Shown here: positions 1 to 27,704 of the stretch, one piece after another
How the letters are laid out: the number at the start of each line of letters is the position of its first letter
Numbering within the stretch: the stretch's first letter is position 1
Source of the DNA: Streptomyces sp. cg36
GTDB taxonomy: Bacteria; Actinomycetota; Actinomycetes; Streptomycetales; Streptomycetaceae
Reading direction: 5' to 3'
NCBI RefSeq assembly: GCF_041080675.1
Contig: NZ_CP163520.1
Span: 7,221,501-7,285,500 of the forward strand
Length of the DNA: 64,000 nucleotides
Notes under the pieces: model-generated
Seen by the model: the letters and a program-made list of their open reading frames with translations, nothing else
Told to the model about the DNA's origin: nothing
Databases searched by the model: none
Translations under genes and position numbers: made by a program

Positions 1-3000
1 GGCCTCAAGAGCGCCTTCGCCGCGCTCGCCGAGGAGGCGCCGGACCCGCTGGGCGAGCCCGCCCGGTGCGGCATCGGCTCGGTCAAGAGCAACATCGGGC
101 ACCTCGAACTGGCCGCGGGCGTGGCCGGGGTGGTCAAGACGCTGTTGCAGATGAAGCACGGCGAGCTGGTCGAGAGCCTGCACTGCGCGGAGCTCAACCC
201 CTATCTCGACCTCGCGGAGGGCCCCTTCCACGTGGTGCGCGAGCGGACGCCCTGGCGGCGGCTGCGCGACGCCGACGGCGCCGAGGTGCCGCGCCGCGCC
301 GGTGTCAGCTCGTTCGGGTTCGGCGGGGTGAACGCCCATGTCGTGCTGGAGGAGTACCGGGGCGGCGAGGCCCGGCCCGAGGCGGCCGGGAACCGGGCGG
401 CCCTGGTCGTCCTGTCGGCCCGTACGGACGAGCAGCTCACCGGCCGGGCCCGGGACCTGCTCGGCCATCTGACGCACCACCAGGTGACGGACGCTCAACT
501 TCCCGCTCTGGCACACACGTTGCAGACCGGCCGCGACGCCATGGAGGAGCGCCTCGCCGTGGCCGTCACCTCGGTGGCCGAGCTGCGCGACCGGCTCGCC
601 CGCCTCCTGGCCGGTGACCCGGACGGCTGGCACCGGGGGTCCGCGCCCCGCCGCGCCCCGAAGGCCGCCGGGCGCGACACCGCCCGCCCGGCCGCCGCGC
701 CCGCCCGGCCGAACACCGGGGACGACGCGCGCGTCCTGGCCGAGTGGGTCGCCGGGCACCCGGCCGACTGGCAGCGGCTGTACGCCCCGGGCGCCCGCCC
801 GGAGCGGCTTGGCCTGCCCGCGTACCCGTTCGCCGACGAGCGCTACTGGGCGGGCCGCACCCGCCGCCCGGCCGCACCGGCCCACTCCCACCCGCTGCTG
901 CACCGGGCCGCGTCCGACGCCGCCGACGGGGCGCTCTCGTACGAGTCGCGCTTCGACGGCAGCGAGCCGTTCCTGCGCGACCACCGCGTCCAGGGCGGCC
1001 GGGTGCTGCCCGGCGCCGCGCACCTGGAGATGGCGCGCGCCGCGCTCGCCCGGGTGACCGGCCCGGAGCGCGCCGACCGCCTGCGGCTCTGCGACGTCGT
1101 GTGGCTGCGCCCCGCGCTGTGCGGGCCGGACGGCCTCGACCTGCGCGTCACGGTCCGCGAGCCCGTCGAGGGCGCGGGAACGTACGAGTACGCCATCCAC
1201 AGCGTCGGCCGCGACGGCGAGCGCACCCTGTGCAGCCAGGGCCGGGCGAACGTGACGGACGGCGCCCCGGGCCGCCCGCCGCTCCTGGCCGAACTGCGCG
1301 CCACCTGCTCGCAGGCGTACACGGCCGACGAGCTGTACGGCCTGTACGCGAACGTCGGCATGGAGTACGGCCCGGCCCACCGCTCCCTCGCGGGGCTCGG
1401 CGTGGGCGCCGACGCCGAAGGACGGCCGCAGGTCCTGGCCGAGCTGCGCCTTCCGGCGGCGGCCGAGCCCGTGGACCGCTACCGGCTGCACCCGAGCATC
1501 GTCGACGGCGCCCTCCAGGCCACGATCGGCCTCGGCCTGAGCGCCGCCGCGCGCGCCGGGCAGGCCGGGCGGCCCGCGCTGCCCTTCGCCCTGCAGGGGC
1601 TCCTCGCGGCGGGCCCGACCCCGGCGACGGCGTACGCCTGGATCCGCCACCAGGACGGCAGCCGGCCCGACGCCCCGTCCGCCAAGCTCGACGTGACGGT
1701 CCTCGACGAGCGCGGCCGGGTGTGCGTGGAGCTCACCGGGCTGAGCGCCCGGGTGCTGCCGGGCGGCCCCGGCGAGCGGCCCGTGCCCGTGGCCGCGCCG
1801 CAGCCGGCTCCGGCGCCCCTGCCCGACGGCGACCGCGCCCTGGAGTACATCCGCGAGCAGCTGGCGGGCGCGCTCGAAGTCGCCCCCGAGCGGCTGGACG
1901 TGGACACCCCGCTGGAGCACTACGGCATGGACTCCATGATGGCGATGGAGCTCACCCGCCATCTGGAGGGGCCGTTCGGGCCGCTCTCCAAGACGCTGTT
2001 CTTCGAGGTGCGCACCATCAGGGCGCTGAGCGAGCACTTCCTGGCCGAGTACCCGGAGCAGGTGCGGGCGGCGCTGGGCGCGTCCGGCGCCCAGCCGGTG
2101 ACCGCGCCCGCCGCCGCGGCGGCGGAGCCCGCCGGCGCGTCCGCCGGCACGGCCGTCGCCGAGCGGCGCGGCCCGGGGGCGCACACCGACATCGCCGTCG
2201 TCGGCGTGGGCGGGCGCTACCCCGAGGCCGAGGACCTCGACGCCTTCTGGCGGAACCTGCGCTCCGGCCGCGACTGCGTCCGGGAGGTGCCCGGGGACCG
2301 CTGGGACCACCGGGAGCACCCGGGCGGCAAGTGGGGCGGCTTCCTCGACGGCGTCGACCGGTTCGACCCGCTGTTCTTCCACATCTCGCCGCGCGAGGCC
2401 GAGTACCTCGACCCGCAGGAGCGCCTGTTCCTGGAGTGCGTCCACCACACCCTGGAGGACGCCGGGCACACCGGCGAGAGCCTGGCCGCGGCCGGGAAGG
2501 TCGGTGTGTTCGTCGGGGTGATGTACGAGGAGTACCAGCTGCACGGCGCCCAGGCGCAGGCGCGCGGGCACCAGGTCGCGCTCTCGGGCAGCCCGTCGTC
2601 CATCGCCAACCGCGTCTCGTACTTCTACGACTTCCACGGGCCGAGCATGGCCGTGGACACCATGTGCTCGTCGTCGCTGACCGCGATCCACCTCGCCTGC
2701 GAGGCGATCCGCAGCGGCCAGTGCGCCTCGGCGGTGGCGGGCGGGGTGAACGTCAGCGTCCACCCCAACAAGTATCTGATGCTCAGCCAGGGCAAGTTCA
2801 CGGCGAGCGACGGCCGCTGCCGCAGCTTCGGCGAGGGCGGCGACGGCTATGTGCCCGGCGAGGGCGTCGGCGCGGTCCTGCTGAAGCCGCTGGACCGGGC
2901 GATCGCCGACGGCGACCACATCCACGCCGTCATCAAGGGCACCGCGCTCAACCACGGGGGCCGCACCCACGGCTTCTCCGTGCCGAGCCCGGTGGCGCAG

Positions 3001-6000
3001 GGCGAGGTCATCGCGGCGGCACTGGCCGAGGCCGCGGTCTCCCCGGCCGAGCTGAGCTACCTCGAAGCCCATGGCACCGGCACCGCGCTCGGCGACCCGA
3101 TCGAGATCGCGGGCCTGGTCAAGGCGTTCCGAACGGCCGGTGACGGCACCCAGCCGCAGCGCCTGGCGATCGGCTCGGTCAAGTCCAACATCGGCCACTG
3201 CGAGAGCGCGGCCGGGATCGCCGCGGTCACCAAGGTGCTGCTCCAGCTCAAGCACCGCGAGCTGGTGCCGAGCCTGCACTCGGCCGTGCCCAACCCGCAC
3301 ATCGACTTCGAGCGGACGCCGTTCCGGGTCCAGCAGCACCTGGAGCCGTGGCACCGCCCGACGCTCGTCACCGACGGCGAGGAGCGTGAACTGCCGCGCG
3401 TGGCAGGGGTGTCGAGCTTCGGCGCGGGCGGCTCCAACGCCCATGTGATCCTCGCCGAGTACGAGCCGGAGGCCGCGTACCACCGGGCGCCCGGCGAGGC
3501 GGCCCGGCCGGAGGCCGTGGTGCTGTCCGCCATGAGCGAGCCGCAGCTCGTCCAGCAGGCGCGGCGACTGCTGGCCCGCGCCGAGGAGTTGACCGACGCG
3601 GACCTCGCGGCCGTCGCCTTCACGCTCCAGACCGGCCGCGTCGCGCTCGACGAGCGCCTCGCCCTCACCGCCACCTCGATGGAGTCCCTGAAGCGGCAGC
3701 TGGCCGCCTTCGTCAGCGACCCGACCGCGTCCACCGCCGTGCTGCGCGGCACCGTACGGCCCGACGGCGAAGTGCCGCGCGAGCCGGCCGAGGCGGTCCT
3801 CGACCGGTGGGAGCGGGGCCGGTACGACGAGGTCCTGGCCGACTGGGTGCGCGGCCTCGCGGTGGACTGGGCGCGGCTGCGCGGTGCGGACGCACCCGTG
3901 CGGCGCATCGGCCTGCCGGGCTACCCGTTCGCCCGCGAGCGCCACTGGCTCGACACCGAGGACGCGAGCGGGCCGACGCCCCCGCCGTCCCGCGGCGACC
4001 TGCTGCTCCTGCGGCCGGTGTGGGAGACGGACCCCGGTGCGGCCCCGGCCGCGGCCGAGGAGCACGCCGAGCACCACGTCCTCCTGATCGGCTCGCTGGA
4101 CGCCGCCGGGCGGGACGCGTACGCCTCCGCGCTGGCCGGAGCCGCCTCCTTCGACGTGGTGGACCCGGGCGAGGGGCCGCTGGACGCCCGCTTCCTGGAC
4201 GTGACCCGGCGGGTCTTCGACCGCACCCGGGAACTCCTGGCGGGCGCCCCGCGCCGCCCCGCGCTGCTCCAGGTGGTCCTGGTGGGTGACGGCGGCGACG
4301 CGGAGTGCTTCGGCGGCCTCACCGGGCTGCTGAAGACGGCCCAGCTGGAGAACCCCCGGCTGCGCACCCAGTACCTCGACTGCCTCGACGGGGCCGCTGC
4401 CCCGGCCGTCGCCGCCCGGCTCCTCGCCGACGCGGGCCGTACGGCAGAGCCCGAGGTGCGGTACCGGGACGGGCTGCGCCAGGTGCGACGGCTGGCCGAG
4501 GTGGCGCCCGCGCGCCCGGCGGCGGCGCCGTGGCGCACCGGCGGCGTCTATCTGATCACCGGCGGCGCCGGGGCCCTCGGCCTCGTCGCGGCGCGCGAGA
4601 TCGCCGACGGCGTCGAGCACGCCACGGTCGTCCTCACCGGCCGCTCCCCGCTGGACGCGGAGCGGTCGCGGGCGCTCGACGCCCTGCGGGCGGCCGGGCT
4701 GCGCGTCGACCACCGGCGGGCGGACGTCACCGACCGCGCGGACGTGGAGGCGCTGATCGCGTACGTGGCCGACACCCACGGGCCGCTCACCGGCATCGTG
4801 CACAGCGCCGGTGTGCTGAGCGACGGCTTCCTCGCCAACAAGACGCCCGAGGAGCTGGGCCGCGTGCTCGCCCCCAAGGTGTCCGGCCTGGTCAACCTGG
4901 ACGAGGCGAGCAAGGGGCAGCCGCTGGAGCTCTTCTGCTGCTTCTCCTCCACCAGCGGCGCGTTCGGCAACCCCGGGCAGGCCGACTACGCGGCGGCCAA
5001 CGCCTTCATGGACGCCTACGCGGCCCACCGCGAGCGTCTCGCGGGCGCCGGGCTGCGCCACGGCACGACGCTCTGCGTGAACTGGCCGCTCTGGGCGGAC
5101 GGCGGCATGCGGGTCGACGCCGCGGCCGAGGAACGGCTGCGCCGGATGGACCTCGTGCCGCTGGCCACCGACAGCGCGCTGCACGCGCTGCGCGTCGGCG
5201 CGGCCGGGCGCGACAACGGTCTCGACGAGGGCCGCCTGCTGGTCGTCGCGGGCGACCGGGCGGCGCTGCTGCCGCGACTGACGAACCGTCACAGGACAAT
5301 CGAGGAAGGGGAAGTGGTGCAGGAGGAGCAGTCCGCACGGGTCATCGACCGCGCGCTGACGGACCGGACCGTCCGCCATCTGCGGCAGCTGCTCGCCGGG
5401 GCCCTCAAGCTCGGCGTCGAGCGGCTGGACGCCGACACGGCGCTGGAGCGGTACGGCATGGACTCGGTCGTCGCGACCGATCTGATCGCCCGCCTGGAGG
5501 AGCACTTCGGGCCGCTGTCGAAGACCCTGTTCTTCGAGATCCAGACGGTCCGGGCGCTGGCCGAGCACTTCGTGGCCGAGTACGAGGACGAGCTGCGGAC
5601 GATGTTCGGCCGGCCCGCCCCGGCGCGCCCGGCCCCGGCCCCGGCCCTTGCCCCGGCCCCGGCCCTTGCCCCGGCCCCGGCCTCGGCCCTTGCCCCGGCT
5701 TCGGCTCCGGCCGCTGCCCCGTCCGCCGGGCCGGTGCGTCCGGCGGCCGTCGCCTCCGTGGCCGGGCGCGCCCCGCGCCCCGCGCCCGTCGACCAGGACG
5801 TCGCGATCATCGGGATCGGCGGACGCTACCCGCAGGCCGACGGCCTGGACGCGTTCTGGGGCAACCTGCGCTCCGGCCGGGACAGCGTCACCGAGGTGCC
5901 GGCCGAGCGCTGGGACCACGGCGCGCTGTTCGACGCCGACCGGGACGCGCACGGCCGCACCTACTGCCGCTGGGGCGGCTTCCTCGACGGGATCGACCGC

Positions 6001-8096
6001 TTCGACCCGCTGTTCTTCGGCATCTCGCCCCGCGAGGCCGAGGCGATGGACCCGCAGCAGCGGCTCTTCCTGGAGACGGTGTGGGAGCTCCTGGAGGGCG
6101 CCGGGGTCACCCAGGACGCCATCGAGCGGCGCTACGGCCGCCGGGTCGGCGTGTACGTCGGCTCCATGTACCAGATGTACCGGGCCGACGAGGCCGACGT
6201 GCCCCGCGCGGCGCTGACCTCGGCGACCTCGTACAACATGATCGCCAACCGGGTCTCGTACTTCTTCGGGCTCGAAGGCCCCAGCCTGGCCGTGGACAGC
6301 ATGTGCTCGTCCTCCGCCCAGGCCGTCCACCTCGCCTGCGCGGACCTGCTGCGCGGCGAGAGCGAACTGGCCATCGCGGGCGGGGTCAACCTCACCGTCC
6401 ACCCTGACAAGTACCTCGCGCTCTCCCAGGCGCAGCTCCTGGGCAGCCACCCCGGCAGCCGCAGCTTCCGCGACGGCGACGGATACCTGCCCGCCGAGGC
6501 CGTCGGCGCGGTGCTCCTGAAGCCGCTGGCCGCCGCACTCCGCGACGGCGACACCGTGCACGCGGTCATCAAGGGCAGCGCCTCGCTCCACGGCGGCCGG
6601 GCCAACGGCTTCATGACGCCCAGCCATCGCACCCAAGTCGCCGTGATGCGGAGGGCGTTGGAGCGGTCGGGTGCCTCGCCCGAGTCGATCGGCTACGTGG
6701 AGGCGGCGGCCAACGGGTCGGCGCTGGGCGACGCCGTCGAGTTCGCCGCGCTGCGCGAGGTCTTCGGCGCCGTGTCCGAGCCGGTCGCGCTCGGCTCGGT
6801 GAAGTCCAACCTCGGCCACCCCGAGGCGGCCTCCGGCATCGCCCAGCTGACCAAGGTGGTGCTCCAGCTGCGCCACCGCGAGCTCGCCCCGCTGGTCGAG
6901 GGCGGCGCCGCCAACCCGAACCTCGACTTCGAGGGCGGACCCCTCACCCTGGCCGAGCGGCTCACGCCGTGGCAGCCGCGCACCGCCGAGGGGCGGGGCG
7001 TGCGGCGCGGTCTGATCAACTCGGTGGGCGCGGGCGGCAGTTACGTCAGTCTGGTGGTCGAGGAGGCCCCGGCGGCGGCCGTGGAAGCGGTGGCGGACGA
7101 CGGCGGGCCGCAGCTCGTCGTGGTCTCCGCCAAGGACGCCGGGCGACTGCGTGACGCAGTCCGTCAGCTGCTCGACTTCGTCGAGGACGACACCACCACC
7201 GCCCTCGCGGACCTCGCGTACACCCTGCAGACCGGGCGCGAGGCGCTGCCGGAGCGGTTCGCGGCCGTCGTCGGCTCGCGGGCCGAGCTGCGGGCCGCGC
7301 TCGCCCGCCACCTGGGCGAGGCGGACGGCGCCACCGGCGCGTTCGGGATCGAGGTCCACACGGGCAACACCGAGGACGGCGCCCACCCGCTCACCGCGCT
7401 GCTCTCCGGCGCGCACGGCGAGGCGTTCGTCGCCGCGCTGGTCGCCGACGGCGACCTGGACCGGCTCGCCGGGCTCTGGACCGCGGGCGCCGGCGTGGAC
7501 TGGGCGGCGCTGCACCAGGGCCGCCCCCGCAGGCGGATCGCCCTGCCGACCACGCCGTTCCGGCGCGAGCGGTACTGGATCGGCCGCACCTGGCAGCGGC
7601 CCGAGCCCGCGGCCCGCCCGGCCCAGGGGGGTCCGCGCCGCCCCGGTGCCGCGCAGGCCCCGGACACCCAGCGCCCGGCCCCGGACGCCGGGCACCGGGC
7701 GGCGGACGATCCGACCGCCTACCTCGCGGGCTTCTTCGCCGACGCCCTGGGCCTGGACGCGGGCGAGCTGCCCGCCGACAAGGACCTGCACGGCTTCGGC
7801 GTCGACTCCATCCTCTGGTCGCGGCTCCAGCGCCGGGTCGAGGCCGACCTCGGTCTGCGCCTGTCCACCCGCGACATCCTGGAGGGCGCCACCCTCGCAC
7901 GCATCGCGGCCCGGCTCACCGGGCTCCGAGCCGAGACCGCGCCGCCCGCCACCGACCCGGCCACCGACCCGCTCGTCGGGACGGGGCCGGACACCGAAGA
8001 CCCCCGTGCCGCCAAGGCCCGGGCGCTGGAGCAGTTCCGGCAGGGGCACGTCAGCCTCGAAGATCTGAAGGCACTCATGAAGGAAGCACCGAGCGC

Positions 8097-8100
<4 letters not shown>
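1..8100 (+). CDS. trans-AT modular polyketide synthase, 5'-truncated (KS-DH-ACP-KS-KR-ACP-KS0-ACP)
   Basis: The frame is open from base 1, so the gene starts upstream; 2699 residues are visible. In order: the end of a KS (GHLELAAG, His34); a DH with HRVQGGRVLP (His328) and the second catalytic site at Asp502; ACP1 (GMDS, Ser645); KS2 (from about 730; Cys889, HGTGT His1024, GHCES), which looks able to elongate; a KR (ITGGAGALG about 1518, Tyr1663); ACP2 (Ser1822); an Ala/Pro linker; KS3 (from about 1933; Cys2102, but EAHGTGT reads EAAANGS, Ala2236), a non-elongating KS0; and ACP3 (GVDS, Ser2603). No AT domain or GHSxG motif is present, and each KS is followed by the LPxYPFxxERYW linker, so malonyl units must come from the AT protein at 29911. 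The C-terminus (about 2675-2695) is a short docking-like helix pair. The stop overlaps the next gene's GTG. Trans-AT status is firm; KR stereotype is not resolved. Confidence 0.96.
5645..5698 (+). repeat. 18-base tandem repeat coding an Ala/Pro linker
   Basis: Two exact 18-base copies (unit CCCTTGCCCCGGCCCCGG, 5645-5662 and 5663-5680) are followed by a 12-base partial copy at 5687-5698. They lie in frame between ACP2 and KS3 of the PKS and encode a flexible Leu-Ala-Pro-Ala-Pro linker. Copy number could vary between strains without breaking the frame. Confidence 0.85.
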
Positions 8101-24844
<16,744 letters not shown>

Positions 24845-24966
24845 CGGCCGGCGCGGAGGGGTGACGGCTCCCGTCCCCTCCCGCCCGACCGGCCCCGCCC
24901 GTTTCCTGCTTCCCTTGTCCCCCTGCCCCTTCTGTTCCCCCTGTTCCCCCTAGTGATGGTGTGACT
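24845..24966 (+). other. pyrimidine-rich gap before the beta-branching genes
   Basis: About 120 bases separate NRPS 2 from the donor ACP, the only real gap between cluster genes. From about 24866 to 24951 the plus strand is almost all C and T and includes a tandem CTGTTCCCC. No purine-rich ribosome site precedes the ACP start. The gap may hold a separate promoter for the beta-branching and AT genes; I see no clear -10/-35 pair. Confidence 0.4.
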
Positions 24967-25218
24967 ATGAAGAGCGAAGAAATCCTGCCCCTGATCCACG
25001 AGGCGATCGTCGAGGTCCTGCCGGAGCTCGACGGGCACGACTTCCGGGAGACCGACTCCCTGGACGGCCTCGGCGCCAACTCGATGGACCGCGCCGAGAT
25101 CGTGATGATCGTGCTTGAGGCGATGAACCTGGAGATTCCGCTGGTCGACACGTTCGGCCCGCAGAACCTGGGCGAGCTCGCCCGCCACCTCGCCGACAAG
25201 ACCTCGGCGGCCCGGTAA
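24967..25218 (+). CDS. discrete donor acyl carrier protein of the beta-branching cassette
   Basis: 83 residues from ATG; an in-frame GTG six bases upstream would give 85. The phosphopantetheine site is GANSMDRAEI, where Ser would carry the arm. The GANSxDRAE context is typical of the stand-alone ACPs that work with HMG-CoA-synthase-like enzymes (AcpK in the bacillaene system) rather than of modular ACPs. In the known pathway malonyl-ACP is decarboxylated on this carrier to acetyl-ACP, which the HMGS adds to a beta-keto intermediate. The next gene starts one base after the stop. No convincing Shine-Dalgarno sequence lies upstream, so the start is uncertain by two codons. Confidence 0.93.
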   Translation: MKSEEILPLIHEAIVEVLPELDGHDFRETDSLDGLGANSMDRAEIVMIVLEAMNLEIPLVDTFGPQNLGELARHLADKTSAAR

Positions 25219-25219
25219 C

Positions 25220-26443
25220 GTGCCCGAGATCGCCGTCACCGGGCTGGGGGTGACCACCGCCGTCGGCCAGGGCAAGGCCGCCTTCGCCGAGGCGCTCTTG
25301 GCCGGGGCGCACCGGTTCGCCGTCATGGAGCGGCCCGGCCGCCAGGCCGGCACCCGGTTCGTCGGCGCGGAGATACCCTCCTTCGCGCCGACGGGCCGGC
25401 TGGCCGCGCGCGAGCTGCGGACCGTCTCCCTCACCGGCCAGGTCCTCCTGGCCACCCTGGAGGAGGCGTGGACCGAGGCGCGCCTCGACGAGGTCCCCGC
25501 CGAGCGCGTCGGCCTGGTCGTCGGCGGCAGCAACCTCCAGCAGCGCGAACTCACCCTCGCCCAGGACCGCCACCGCGACCGGCCCCGCTTCCTGCGGCCC
25601 AGTTACGGGATGTCCTTCCTGGACACCGATCTGTGCGGGCTCGCCACGGCGGCGTTCGGCATCCGCGGCCTCGCCCACACCGTGGGCGGGGCCTCGGCCA
25701 GCGGCCAGCTGGCGGTGATCGAGGCGGCCGAGGCGGTGGCGTCCGGCCGGGTCGACGCGTGTGTGGCGGTGGGCGCGCTGATGGACCTCTCGTACTGGGA
25801 GCACCTCGGCCTGCACGCCATGGGCGCGATGGCGCCGGAGAGCGGCGCGGACGCGCCGGAGCTGGCCTGCCGTCCGTTCGACGCGGGCCGGGGCGGCTTC
25901 GTCTTCGGGGAGGCGTGCGGCGCGCTGGTCGTCGAGCGCGTGGGCGCCCGCCCGGCGCCCGTGCGGCCGTACGCGCAGCTGAGCGGCTGGTCGGTCCAGC
26001 TGGACGGCAACCGCAACCCCAACCCGTCGCTGGAGGGCGAGGTGCGGGCCATCGGCCAGGCCCTGGAGCGGGCCGGACTCGCGGCGGACGACATCGACTA
26101 CGTCAACCCGCACGGCACGGCCTCACCGGTCGGCGACCGCACCGAGGCCGACGCCCTGCTGGCCGCCGGGCTCACCCGGGCCCGGGTCAACGCCACCAAG
26201 TCGATCACCGGACACGGACTCACCGCGGCCGGGGCGGTGGAGGCGGTCGCCGTGCTGCTCCAGATGCGGCACGGCAGGCTGCACCCCACCCGCAATCTGG
26301 TGGAGCCGATCGAGGACCGGCTGCGCTGGGTGCGCGGCGAGGCCGTCGAGGCCGAGATCGAGCACTGTCTGAGCCTGAGCATGGGATTCGGCGGCATCAA
26401 CACGGCACTTTGCATGAGCAAGTGCGAATCACGGAGAGCGTAA
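25220..26443 (+). CDS. decarboxylating ketosynthase of the beta-branching cassette (Cys to Ser)
   Basis: 407 residues; GTG start one base after the ACP stop. It has a complete KS fold with NPHGTAS and TGHGLT, so both catalytic His are present, but the nucleophile motif normally written ACASG reads ASASG, with Ser159 in place of Cys. This substitution marks the free-standing KS proteins of beta-branching cassettes (PksF type), which decarboxylate malonyl-ACP to acetyl-ACP and do not condense. It sits between the donor ACP and the HMGS gene, as expected. The initiator KS of a type II system is the main alternative, but the partners argue against it. Confidence 0.93.
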   Translation: MPEIAVTGLGVTTAVGQGKAAFAEALLAGAHRFAVMERPGRQAGTRFVGAEIPSFAPTGRLAARELRTVSLTGQVLLATLEEAWTEARLDEVPAERVGLVVGGSNLQQRELTLAQDRHRDRPRFLRPSYGMSFLDTDLCGLATAAFGIRGLAHTVGGASASGQLAVIEAAEAVASGRVDACVAVGALMDLSYWEHLGLHAMGAMAPESGADAPELACRPFDAGRGGFVFGEACGALVVERVGARPAPVRPYAQLSGWSVQLDGNRNPNPSLEGEVRAIGQALERAGLAADDIDYVNPHGTASPVGDRTEADALLAAGLTRARVNATKSITGHGLTAAGAVEAVAVLLQMRHGRLHPTRNLVEPIEDRLRWVRGEAVEAEIEHCLSLSMGFGGINTALCMSKCESRRA

Positions 26444-26447
26444 GGTC

Positions 26448-27704
26448 ATGTCCCGCGTCGGTATCGAAGCGATGAACGTGTTTGGCGGCTCGGCAGTGCT
26501 GGACGTCAAGGCACTGGCGCAGCACCGGGGGCTCGACCTCCCGCGCCTGGAGAACCTCCTGATGAGGGAGAAGACCGTGGCGCTCCCCTTCGAGGACCCG
26601 GTGACCTTCGGCGCCAACGCCGCCCGGCCGCTCCTCGACCGGCTGAGCGCCGAGGAGAAGGACAGCATCGAGCTGCTGATCACCTGCACCGAGTCGGGCA
26701 TCGACTTCTCCAAGTCGACCAGCACCTACCTCCACGACCAGCTGGGCCTGAGCCGCAACTGCCGGATGTTCGAACTCAAGCAGGCGTGCTACGCCGGTAC
26801 CGCCGGCTTCCAGATGGCCTGCAACTTCATCCTGTCCCGGACGTCACCGGGCGCGAAGGCGCTGGTCATCGCCACCGACATCTCCCGCTATCTGCTGGAG
26901 GACGGCGACGAGGCGGCGGCCCAGGAGTGGGCGTACGCGGAGCCCAGCGGCGGCGCGGGCGCGGTCGCGATGCTGATCAGCGACACCCCGCACGTCTTCC
27001 AGCTCGACGTGGGAGCCAGCGGCTACTACGGCTACGAGGTCATGGACACCTGCCGCCCGGCCCCCGACAGCGAGGCCGGTGACGTCGACCTGTCCCTGAT
27101 GTCGTACCTGGACTGCTGCGAGCAGTCCTACCGGGCGTACGAGAAGAAGGTGACGGGCGCCGACTACCGCGACACCTTCCAGTACCTCGCCTTCCACACC
27201 CCCTTCGGCGGCATGGTCAAGGGCGCCCACCGCACGATGATGCGCAAGGTCGCCGGGGCGAAGGGCGCCGAGATCGCCGAGGACTTCGAGCGCCGGGTGC
27301 TGCCGGGCCTGGAGTACTGCGGCCGGGTCGGCAACATCATGGGCGCGACCGTCTTCCTCTCGCTGGCCAGCACCGTCTGCAACGGCGGCTTCGACGCGCC
27401 CCGGCGCCTGGGCTGCTTCTCCTACGGGTCGGGCTGCTGCTCGGAGTTCTACAGCGGCGTGGTCACCCCGGACGGGGCCGCCCGGCTGAAGGAGATGGGC
27501 ATCGCGGCCCATCTGGACGGCCGCTACCGGCTCTCCCTGGACGAGTACGACCGGCTGCTGAGCGCCCGCGACTTCATCCGCTTCGGCACCCGCGACACGA
27601 CCGTCGGCCAGGACCTCGTCGCGGCCACCGGCAACGGCGGCGCGCCCCGGCTCGTCCTGCGGGAGATCAAGGACTACCACCGGGAGTACGCATGGGTGGG
27701 CTGA
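26448..27704 (+). CDS. HMG-CoA synthase-like enzyme (HMGS) for polyketide beta-branching
   Basis: 418 residues, four bases after the KS gene. Catalytic Cys114 lies in KQACYAGTAG and His250 in AFHTPFGGMV, both diagnostic of the HMG-CoA synthase family; length is normal. In trans-AT clusters this enzyme (PksG type) adds the acetyl group from the donor ACP to the beta-keto carbon of a chain held on an assembly-line ACP, giving a 3-hydroxy-3-carboxymethyl intermediate. The next gene starts inside its last codons (13-base overlap), so the products are probably made in fixed ratio. Which module is branched cannot be told here; none of the three visible ACPs shows the tandem arrangement usual for branching, so the target is probably upstream. 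Confidence 0.95.
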   Translation: MSRVGIEAMNVFGGSAVLDVKALAQHRGLDLPRLENLLMREKTVALPFEDPVTFGANAARPLLDRLSAEEKDSIELLITCTESGIDFSKSTSTYLHDQLGLSRNCRMFELKQACYAGTAGFQMACNFILSRTSPGAKALVIATDISRYLLEDGDEAAAQEWAYAEPSGGAGAVAMLISDTPHVFQLDVGASGYYGYEVMDTCRPAPDSEAGDVDLSLMSYLDCCEQSYRAYEKKVTGADYRDTFQYLAFHTPFGGMVKGAHRTMMRKVAGAKGAEIAEDFERRVLPGLEYCGRVGNIMGATVFLSLASTVCNGGFDAPRRLGCFSYGSGCCSEFYSGVVTPDGAARLKEMGIAAHLDGRYRLSLDEYDRLLSARDFIRFGTRDTTVGQDLVAATGNGGAPRLVLREIKDYHREYAWVG

